Part shown: positions 1 through 4,789 of the stretch, piece after piece | How the letters are laid out: every line of letters starts with the position of its first letter | Numbering within the stretch: position 1 is the first letter of the stretch | Notes under the pieces: model-generated | What the model saw: the letters and a program-made list of their open reading frames with translations, nothing else | What the model was told of the DNA's origin: nothing | Database searches by the model: none | Origin: Nitrospirota bacterium | Lineage (GTDB): Bacteria > Nitrospirota > Nitrospiria > SBBL01 > Manganitrophaceae | NCBI GenBank assembly: GCA_023248505.1 | Contig: JAHFEM010000122.1 | Location: 1 to 6,285, forward strand | Direction of reading: 5' to 3' | DNA length: 6,285 bases | Program-made: the position numbers and the translations under genes

Positions 1-377
1 CAAAGACTCTCGCGGAAAAACGTGATCTCGACGACAGCTCCATCCCTAGTGTATGGAATCTGCTGAGATGATGAAAGCTCGATAACGTCATCCCCATGTC
101 CGCCACCACCGTGTTTCAGATTGAACGGACGAATCCTGTAACCAGGTATTCCATTTATGAGGCATCTCTCGAATAGCAAATCCTGGTTGGGGTCATCGAT
201 ATCGATTCCTCGAATCCGAAAGTCCTCCTTTGCAGGTATCTTTCTCTCAACCTTAACATTAAGCGTACCCGGAAATAACGTCTCACCTGTAGCGCTGCGA
301 AACACATCCGGAAACTTCGTCATGCGCTTTCGGAAGTCGCCAACACCTTGTTGGAGCAGTCCTTTGATCGTGATCAT
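1..377 (-). CDS. DUF120 / CTP-dependent riboflavin kinase-like protein (3' end cut by window edge)
   Basis: Reading the minus strand from the ATG at 377 gives 125 residues with no stop. The last two bases (TG) begin an unfinished codon that could be TGA. Visible features fit the DUF120 / archaeal RibK cradle-loop barrel: an N-terminal glycine loop (QQGVGDF, residues 9-15), the family hallmark FPGTLNVKV (35-43), a mid-domain strand around GIPGYRIRPFN (76-86), then HGDDVIELSSSQ (94-105) and a final strand VVEITFF (115-121). Known RibK enzymes phosphorylate riboflavin to FMN using CTP and are about 130 residues, so this is nearly complete. The start at 377 has GGAG nine bases upstream. An in-frame ATG at 425 with AGGA upstream would add 16 residues lying outside the domain. 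Codons are AT-richer (ATA, AGA, AGG used) than in the genes to the right, suggesting transfer. The fold assignment is fairly firm; the kinase activity is inferred. Confidence 0.72.
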   Translation of the reverse strand, partial: MITIKGLLQQGVGDFRKRMTKFPDVFRSATGETLFPGTLNVKVERKIPAKEDFRIRGIDIDDPNQDLLFERCLINGIPGYRIRPFNLKHGGGGHGDDVIELSSSQQIPYTRDGAVVEITFFRESL

Positions 378-430
378 CTTATAGTTCTCCAATCCGGATC
401 GATCGGTGGCTGAGTCAGCTAACATGCCGT

Positions 431-456
431 AGACGTCCTAAAAGATGTCTTTTTTT
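431..456 (+). terminator. terminator-like hairpin with T-run in the DUF120 leader
   Basis: AGACGTC (431-437) pairs with GATGTCT (444-450), with one G-U wobble, around a six-base loop. A run of seven T (450-456) follows. As a plus-strand signal this has the form of an intrinsic terminator and would shield the integrase remnant from read-through. In the minus-strand transcript the same sequence lies in the leader, where one pair is mismatched and the arm covers the AGGA in front of the ATG at 425. There is no plus-strand gene just upstream for it to terminate, so its role is uncertain. Confidence 0.35.
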
Positions 457-470
457 ACGTATGGCTATTT

Positions 471-499
471 TGTATAGTCTAATCCTTCCTTAGAGTCAA
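471..499 (-). promoter_or_regulatory. sigma70-type promoter for the DUF120 gene
   Basis: On the minus strand a -35 box TTGACT (499-494, five of six consensus bases) and a -10 box TATACA (476-471, four of six) are separated by exactly 17 bases. The predicted start is near 463, leaving a leader of about 40 bases to the ATG at 425 or about 85 bases to the ATG at 377. It faces away from the integrase remnant, as a cassette promoter would. Integron cassette promoters often lie inside intI, and this one lies just outside it. Confidence 0.55.
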
Positions 500-529
500 C
501 AGTTTCAATGCGGAGTGCGATTGAGAATA

Positions 530-687
530 ATGACGCCTTTAAATACGTCTTCACCTGCCGCACAAAAACCGAAGGCCCTGGACCATTTGAATGATGCCGT
601 CCGTCTCCGGTATGACAGTATCGGACGGAAGGAGCCTCCGTTCAGTCGGCTCTAGGAGAAACATTGGAACGTTGGAACAGATCGTAA
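530..687 (+). pseudogene. decayed N-terminus of an integron-type (IntI-like) tyrosine recombinase
   Basis: The ATG at 530 opens 41 codons ending at TAG 653-655. Residues 12-31 include QKPKALDHLNDAVRLRY followed by DSI, close to the N-terminal SAM-like segment of integron integrases (pattern 'PK-LD-hR-AhRLRHYSIRTEEAYV-W'). After ATC at 620-622 the match is lost. If one base missing between 622 and 623 is restored, the codons read (x)GG ACG GAA GGA GCC TCC GTT CAG, i.e. RTEGASVQ, restoring the family motif R-T-E-x-A-x-V-Q; that frame then stops at TAA 685-687. Full integrases run to about 320 residues with a catalytic R-H-R-Y domain, and nothing like that is visible downstream, so most of the gene is gone. 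This is a motif match read by eye and could be a chance resemblance. Confidence 0.5.
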
Positions 688-734
688 GGACAACGCATCT
701 GCTCCCCATTCAGCAAAGAGAGGTCCTCCGCAGA

Positions 735-785
735 GTTGATCCTGAGCAGTTGAAGCAGATGCTTCGCTGCGCTCAGCATGACAGG
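735..785. repeat. REP-like dispersed hairpin element
   Basis: This is a long imperfect hairpin. CTGAGC (742-747) pairs with GCTCAG (771-776), and an inner stem TGAAGCA (751-757) pairs with TGCTTCG (760-766) with one weak pair; flanking bases add a few more. On the minus strand it begins TGTCATGCTGAGCGCAGCGA, a form that recurs between genes in many environmental bacterial genomes as a REP/MITE-like element. An open frame of 72 codons (591-809) runs through it, but its residues are simply the translation of the repeat. Only one copy lies in the window, so its dispersal is inferred from memory of the motif. Confidence 0.6.
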
Positions 786-842
786 CGAAGAACTCAGATT
801 GATAGATAAAGCGACACCCGGCTTTGTTAGGCCTTCTTAGTG

Positions 843-897
843 CCCGCGGGTCGGCACCTGCCGGCAGGTCGGCAGATCCAGGCCGGCAGTTCCTTCT
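843..897. repeat. GC-rich palindromic repeat cluster
   Basis: CCCGCGGG (843-850) and the perfect 14-base palindrome ACCTGCCGGCAGGT (856-869) are followed by GGCAG and GCCGGCAG units. The block is sharply GC-rich inside AT-rich DNA, and GCCGGCAG/CTGCCGGC-type modules are repeated within it. It resembles dispersed intergenic palindromes rather than an operator, since no gene starts close by. Confidence 0.5.
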
Positions 898-916
898 TCA
901 AAAATCCATTTTGAAT

Positions 917-1039
917 TTATAAACGTCTGTTTTGATATGGTTTATACTCCCGATCTCCGAGTTCAGTTTTCTTGGTATGGGCCTTGCTAATTACTCTTAC
1001 CCGAATCGGGAATCCAAGAGTCTCACGGTCCATCGACAT
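917..1039 (-). CDS. possible 40-residue small protein, unknown
   Basis: ATG at 1039, stop TAA at 917-919; an in-frame TAG sits two codons before the ATG, so this is a closed small ORF and not the tail of a longer one. A plausible ribosome site (GGGAGAG) precedes it with about nine bases of spacing. The peptide is basic and polar, with the stretch FPIRVRVISKAH (10-21) then KKTELGDREYKP, lacking the low-complexity or repeat character of shadow frames. I do not recognise a family. It could be a real microprotein, a truncated gene, or chance. No promoter is evident. Confidence 0.25.
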   Translation of the reverse strand: MSMDRETLGFPIRVRVISKAHTKKTELGDREYKPYQNRRL

Positions 1040-1170
1040 TTGCTATCTCTCCCTTTCTTGAATTAAGATACGACTCAATTTAGTTCCAAGGGGAGAGGCT
1101 GAGGAATGCTGCAACCGCTTCTGTCTCGGGTCGGTTCAGCATCGTTGCTAATGATTTTTTAAACTCATTG

Positions 1171-1177
1171 AAGGAGG
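1171..1177 (+). promoter_or_regulatory. strong Shine-Dalgarno that sets the NmrA-family start
   Basis: AAGGAGG, a near-perfect anti-16S match, lies five bases before the ATG at 1183. A TTG at 1168 is in frame, but the ribosome site falls inside the codons it would add, so ATG 1183 is the real start. Confidence 0.85.
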
Positions 1178-1182
1178 ATATC

Positions 1183-2133
1183 ATGGCCAATAAAAAGATC
1201 ATCGCAGTCATCGGCGCCACCGGCGCACAGGGGGGCGGACTGATCCGCGCTATCTTAGCGGACAAGAGCAGTGACTTTGCGGCGCGGGCGATCACGCGAA
1301 ACGTCAACTCCGATAAAGCGAAAGCGCTGGCGCAACAGGGGGTCGAGGTCGTCGCGGCCGATATCGACGACGTGGAAAGTGTGAAGAAGGCGTTCGAAGG
1401 CGCTTACGGCGCGTTCTGCGTGACCAATTTCTGGGAACACTTCTCGGCGGAAAAGGAGGTGGCCCAAGCCAAGAACATGGCCCAGGCGGCAAAGCAGGCC
1501 GGCGTTCAACACGTCATCTGGTCGACCCTCGAAGATACCCGCAAGTGGGTGCCGCTCTCCGACAACCGGATGCCGACCCTTCACGGCAAATACAAAGTCC
1601 CCCATTTCGACGGCAAAGGGGAGGCCGATCAGGTTTTCGGACAGGCCGGCGTTCCGACGACGCTCCTGCTGACGTCGTTCTACTGGGACAATCTGGTCTA
1701 CTTCGGGATGGGTCCCAAAAAGGGACCGGACGGAAAGCTCGCGATCACCATGCCGATGGGGGACAAGAAGCTCCCGGGGATCGCCGCCGAAGACATCGGC
1801 AAGTGCGCCCTCGGCCTCTTCAAAAAAGGCCGGGAGTACATCGGCAAGACGGTCGGCATCGCCGGCGAGCATTTGACCGGCGCCCAGATGGCCGCCTCTC
1901 TGACCCGCGCGCTCGGACGAGAGGTCCGCTACAACGATGTGGCGCCGGAGGTCTATCGGAGCTTCGGATTTCCGGGGGCCGATGATCTCGGCAACATGTT
2001 CCAGGTCAAGCGCGACTTCAACGACGCCTTCTGCGCCGCGCGCAATCTCGCCGTCTCCCGCGGCCTCAATCCGGAGCTGCAAACGTTTGACCAGTGGCTC
2101 TCACAGATGAAGAACCGCATCCCATTGGAGTAG
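1183..2133 (+). CDS. NmrA/HSCARG-family NAD(P)-binding protein (atypical SDR)
   Basis: 316 residues, a normal length for the NmrA-like family. A Rossmann fold starts at once: IIAVIGATGAQGGG (6-19) is the atypical-SDR glycine motif GxxGxxG. Arg39-Asn40 after the second strand suggest NADPH preference, and AADIDD (58-63) is the usual adenine-side loop. The central block VIWSTLEDTRKW (111-122) and HFDGKGEAD (141-149, with Lys145 near the usual SDR lysine position) are typical of HSCARG-like members; the usual YxxxK catalytic pair is not evident. The C-terminal part (about 155-316) matches the family's substrate-side lobe. Known relatives act as redox sensors or regulators, and some reduce small substrates, so the specific role is open. 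The cytochrome c gene follows after 69 bases with no terminator between, implying one transcript and possibly a redox link. Confidence 0.88.
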   Translation: MANKKIIAVIGATGAQGGGLIRAILADKSSDFAARAITRNVNSDKAKALAQQGVEVVAADIDDVESVKKAFEGAYGAFCVTNFWEHFSAEKEVAQAKNMAQAAKQAGVQHVIWSTLEDTRKWVPLSDNRMPTLHGKYKVPHFDGKGEADQVFGQAGVPTTLLLTSFYWDNLVYFGMGPKKGPDGKLAITMPMGDKKLPGIAAEDIGKCALGLFKKGREYIGKTVGIAGEHLTGAQMAASLTRALGREVRYNDVAPEVYRSFGFPGADDLGNMFQVKRDFNDAFCAARNLAVSRGLNPELQTFDQWLSQMKNRIPLE

Positions 2134-2202
2134 CAGACATTCACCACAATGCTGTCACGATAATAGAGTCAATTCGCCAACAAAGATCAAGGGAGGAGGA
2201 TA

Positions 2203-2826
2203 ATGAAGAGATTCCGCAGAAGAGTTGATTTCGTCGGTGGCGTCAAGACACATTACAAGAGGATCGGTCTTTTAATCCTGATGTCCCTGTTCATCGGGAC
2301 GGTTTACGAGGGCCGGGGGATGGCGAAGGATCCGGCCGCGCCGCCATCCAAGCAGATCCGGCGCGGAGAGTACCTGGTCAATACGTCCGGCTGCCACGAT
2401 TGCCATACGCCGTGGATCATGAAATCCGACGGCCCCGGTCCGGATATGTCCCGGGCGTTGTCGGGCCATCCAGAAGAGATGGTGATGCCCCCGCCCTCCA
2501 AGTTGGAAGGTCCCTGGGTCTGGGTCGGCGCCGGCACGAACACCGCCTTTGCCGGACCTTGGGGGATCAGCTATGCCAAGAACCTGACGCCCGATCCGAC
2601 CGGGCTCGGTCCCTGGACGGAGGCGGAGTTTATCGCCGCGATCCGAACCGGGAAAGACCGCGGCGCCGGGCGTCCCATTTTGCCGCCGATGCCTTGGCGG
2701 GTTTACCGTAATTTCACGGATGAAGACTTGAAGTCGATTTTCGCTTATCTTAGAACGATTCCTCCGATTAAAAATACGCCGCCGACCGTCCAAGCGTTTT
2801 CCGCTCCTGCAGCCCCTGCGCCTTAA
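2203..2826 (+). CDS. mono-haem c-type cytochrome, exported
   Basis: 207 residues. A basic start (KRFRRR) leads to a hydrophobic segment at about 21-35 (IGLLILMSLFIGTVY) that would be an uncleaved anchor or a signal peptide, with the protein facing the periplasm. Haem c binds at C64-H-D-C67-H68. The distal ligand is probably Met163 in ILPPMPW (159-165), a hallmark of the soluble class I cytochromes that pair with dehydrogenases. Other family features are YAKNLTPDP (124-132) and the closing helix DEDLKSIFAYLRTIPPIKN (173-191). The tail (about 192-207) is Pro/Ala-rich. Only one CxxCH is present, so it is not diheme. The ribosome site GGGAGGAGG supports this start. It is probably an electron carrier for an oxidoreductase, but no dehydrogenase partner lies in the window. 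Haem attachment needs Ccm or Ccs machinery encoded elsewhere. Confidence 0.9.
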   Translation: MKRFRRRVDFVGGVKTHYKRIGLLILMSLFIGTVYEGRGMAKDPAAPPSKQIRRGEYLVNTSGCHDCHTPWIMKSDGPGPDMSRALSGHPEEMVMPPPSKLEGPWVWVGAGTNTAFAGPWGISYAKNLTPDPTGLGPWTEAEFIAAIRTGKDRGAGRPILPPMPWRVYRNFTDEDLKSIFAYLRTIPPIKNTPPTVQAFSAPAAPAP

Positions 2827-2882
2827 AGAGGACGGAGGGACGCTCATGGCTTCAGTCGATTGGAGTCGTCGATCCTCTGTGG

Positions 2883-2918
2883 AAAGCCGGGCCGCCCATG
2901 CGTGGGCGGCCCGGCTTT
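2883..2918 (+). terminator. perfect 16-bp stem terminator after the cytochrome gene
   Basis: AAAGCCGGGCCGCCCA (2883-2898) is the exact reverse complement of 2903-2918, with a four-base loop TGCG. The stem ends in TTT and is followed by CG then TAAAAAAG, so the U-tract is short, but the stem is very stable. It separates the NmrA/cytochrome transcript from the next gene. The A-run on the left arm gives the opposite strand a T-run too, so it could stop transcription both ways. Confidence 0.8.
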
Positions 2919-2988
2919 CGTAAAAAAGATTTTTGCCCTCTTGGAAATTATTTAACGAGCCGCTTTCTCCACCGCCGAGAGTCGCTTC

Positions 2989-3018
2989 TTGGATATCCGC
3001 TTCCAAATCTTGTAAAAT
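2989..3018 (+). promoter_or_regulatory. promoter of the HAD-ATPase gene, possibly leaderless
   Basis: TTGGAT (2989-2994) and TAAAAT (3013-3018, five of six consensus bases) are 18 bases apart. TG at 3011-3012 directly precedes the -10 box, close to but not in exact register with an extended -10 TGn. The expected start is at 3025-3026, which is the A of the ATG chosen for the gene. Only a weak GGA precedes that ATG, so a leaderless mRNA is a reasonable reading. Confidence 0.45.
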
Positions 3019-3025
3019 GGAACTA

Positions 3026-4738
3026 ATGCGCTACTATGCCTTAGCGACCGATTACGATGGGACACTTGCTGCGGAGGGCCGTGTAGACGAAGCGACACTG
3101 GAGGCGCTGGAGCGATTGCGGAACTCCGGCCGCCGGTTGATCCTCGTCACCGGCCGCGAAATGAACGATCTCCTGCAGGTCTTTCCCCAAATCGATCTCT
3201 TTGAGCGGGTGGTGGCCGAGAACGGCGCCCTCCTCTATCGTCCGGCGACCCGCGAGACAAAACGTCTTGCCGAAGCGCCGCCGGAGCGTTTTGCCAAAAC
3301 CCTTCGCGATCGGGGGGTCGCTCCCCTCTCGGTCGGAGAGGTGGTCGTGGCCACCTGGACGCCTCATGAGAAGACGGTGATCGACGTGATCCGAGAGCTC
3401 GGATTGGAGCTTCAGGTGATCTTCAACAAAGGAGCGGTGATGGTCCTCCCCTCCGGGGTGAACAAGGCGACCGGGCTCGCCGCCGCCCTTGGAGAGCTCG
3501 GCCTCTCGGCTCACAACACCGTCGGCGTCGGCGATGCGGAGAACGACCATGCCTTTCTAAGCCTGTGCGAATGTTCCGTGGCGGTCGCCAATGCCCTCCC
3601 GTCGCTGAAAGAGCAGGCCGACTGGGTCACCCAGGGAAGCCGCGGCGCGGGGGTGACCGAACTGATCGATCGACTCCTTAGCACCGATCTTGCGGAGCTG
3701 GAGCCTCGGCTGCAGCGGCACGAGGTTCCCCTCGGCCAGCGCGAGGGAGGGGAGGAAATTCGAATAAAACCGTATGGCGTGAGCTTTCTTCTTTCCGGCA
3801 CGTCGGGCGGCGGCAAATCGACTTTTGCGACCGGCTTCCTGGAGCGTCTCTCGGAAAAGGGATATCAGTTTTGCATCATCGACCCGGAGGGAGATTACCA
3901 GAACTTCGAGGAAGCCGTCGTCCTTGGGACGCCCCAGCGCGCGCCGACGGCGGAAGAGGCGATCCAGCTCTTGGAGAAGCCTCATCAGAATGCGGTGATC
4001 AATCTTCTCGGGATTGCGATGGAGAGCCGGCCCGCCGCCTTCGAGGGATTCCTTACGGCGTTGATGAAGCTGCGGGCGCGGAGCGGCCGGCCGCACTGGA
4101 TTGTGATAGACGAGACCCATCATCTGCTCCCCGTCTCCTGGGCCCCCGCGCTGCTGACCGTTCCGAAAGAGCTCCAAGGGCTTCTGCTGATCACCGTTCA
4201 TCCCGACCATGTCTCGCGCGCCGTCCTCGCGTCGATCGATCTGATCATTGCCATCGGGTCAGCGCCCGAAGAGACGATTCGAGCCTTTAGCGCGACACTC
4301 AACGAGCGCACGCCGTCGGTCCCTTCGGTCTCCCTTGAGCCGGGCGAGGCGATCGGCTGGTGGCGACGGCCGAAGAGCGAGCCGTTCTGGTTCCGGAGCA
4401 TCCCGCCGCAGATGGAGCGCCGGCGCCATCTTCGCAAATATGCCGAGGGGGAGCTCCCCCCCGATCGAAGTTTCTATTTCCAGGGACCGAATGGAAAGCT
4501 CCATCTGCGGGCGCAGAATTTAATCCTTTTTATGCAGCTTGCGGACGGGGTGGATGACGAGACCTGGATGCATCACCTCCGGCAGGGGGACTACTCCCGC
4601 TGGTTCCGCGAGATGATCAAAGACGATCAGCTCGCCGATGAGACGGCGCAGATCGAGGCGGCCGGTGAGATTTCCGCCGAAGAGAGCCGCGCGCGCATCC
4701 GGGAGAAGATCGAAGCGCGCTATACCCACCCCGCCTGA
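3026..4738 (+). CDS. HAD-IIB phosphatase fused to a HerA-like P-loop ATPase
   Basis: 570 residues, three parts. (1) About 1-225 is a HAD-IIB (Cof/sucrose-phosphatase type) hydrolase: DYDGT with nucleophile Asp9 and acid Asp11, motif II LVTGR (Thr42), the subfamily's AENGA (64-68), Lys147 in VNKATG, and GDAEND (169-174) for Mg binding. (2) About 240-460 is an ATPase of the HerA/DUF87 type: Walker A GTSGGGKST (258-266), the strand IIDPEGDY (284-291), Walker B WIVIDETHH (358-366), and a sensor-like LLLITVHPDHVS (386-397), where classical HerA has Q-R-P and this has V-H-P. (3) About 478-540 is a tail with FYFQGPNGKLHLRAQNL and TWMHHLRQGDYSRWFR, which I cannot assign with certainty. All catalytic motifs are intact in both halves. 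Starts at ATG 3017 (573 aa) and 2933 (601 aa) are open; 3026 is preferred because the HAD domain begins at once. Substrate and physiological role are unknown. Confidence 0.85.
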   Translation: MRYYALATDYDGTLAAEGRVDEATLEALERLRNSGRRLILVTGREMNDLLQVFPQIDLFERVVAENGALLYRPATRETKRLAEAPPERFAKTLRDRGVAPLSVGEVVVATWTPHEKTVIDVIRELGLELQVIFNKGAVMVLPSGVNKATGLAAALGELGLSAHNTVGVGDAENDHAFLSLCECSVAVANALPSLKEQADWVTQGSRGAGVTELIDRLLSTDLAELEPRLQRHEVPLGQREGGEEIRIKPYGVSFLLSGTSGGGKSTFATGFLERLSEKGYQFCIIDPEGDYQNFEEAVVLGTPQRAPTAEEAIQLLEKPHQNAVINLLGIAMESRPAAFEGFLTALMKLRARSGRPHWIVIDETHHLLPVSWAPALLTVPKELQGLLLITVHPDHVSRAVLASIDLIIAIGSAPEETIRAFSATLNERTPSVPSVSLEPGEAIGWWRRPKSEPFWFRSIPPQMERRRHLRKYAEGELPPDRSFYFQGPNGKLHLRAQNLILFMQLADGVDDETWMHHLRQGDYSRWFREMIKDDQLADETAQIEAAGEISAEESRARIREKIEARYTHPA

Positions 4739-4789
4739 TTCTGCGATTTATCAGGGTTACGTTCAAATTTATTCTGAGAGGAGACGGGG

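Larger units (their letters stand above)
426..1182. other. gene-poor patchwork region
   Basis: Apart from the DUF120 promoter and leader hairpin, the integrase remnant, two hairpin repeats and one 40-codon ORF, this stretch has no coding signal on either strand. Composition changes along it: AT-rich near 440-560 and 900-1080, GC-rich at 840-895. This looks like accreted fragments rather than a single ancestral gene. Minor structures include an inverted repeat CCGTCCG (597-603) with CGGACGG (622-628) inside the remnant, GCATCTGCT (695-703) with AGCAGATGC (754-762), and the palindrome CCCGAATCGGG (1000-1010). I found no convincing promoter for the NmrA-family gene in 1040-1182. Confidence 0.6.

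Noticed and set aside
157..384. 75-codon plus-strand open frame
   Set aside because: It lies antisense to the DUF120 gene, whose minus-strand translation carries recognisable family motifs; the plus frame does not.
591..809. 72-codon plus-strand open frame
   Set aside because: Its C-terminal half is the translation of the REP-like hairpin and its N-terminal part overlaps the integrase remnant in another frame; there is no ribosome site.
943..948. TATACT as a -10 box for the NmrA-family gene
   Set aside because: No matching -35 box lies 16-18 bases upstream, and it is over 230 bases from the start codon.
1255..2082. 275-codon minus-strand frame opposite the NmrA-family gene
   Set aside because: It is long only because GC-rich coding DNA leaves the opposite strand open. 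The plus strand has the strong ribosome site and Rossmann motif.
2272..3006. 244-codon minus-strand frame opposite the cytochrome gene
   Set aside because: It runs through the 16-bp terminator and carries no family motif; the plus strand has CxxCH and PPMPW.
2933..3025. Longer start for the HAD-ATPase protein (31 extra residues)
   Set aside because: The extension lies before the HAD nucleophile strand, has no ribosome site, and overlaps the predicted promoter.
3557..4210. 217-codon minus-strand frame inside the HAD-ATPase gene
   Set aside because: Shadow of the plus-strand gene, which has intact Walker and HAD motifs across this interval.
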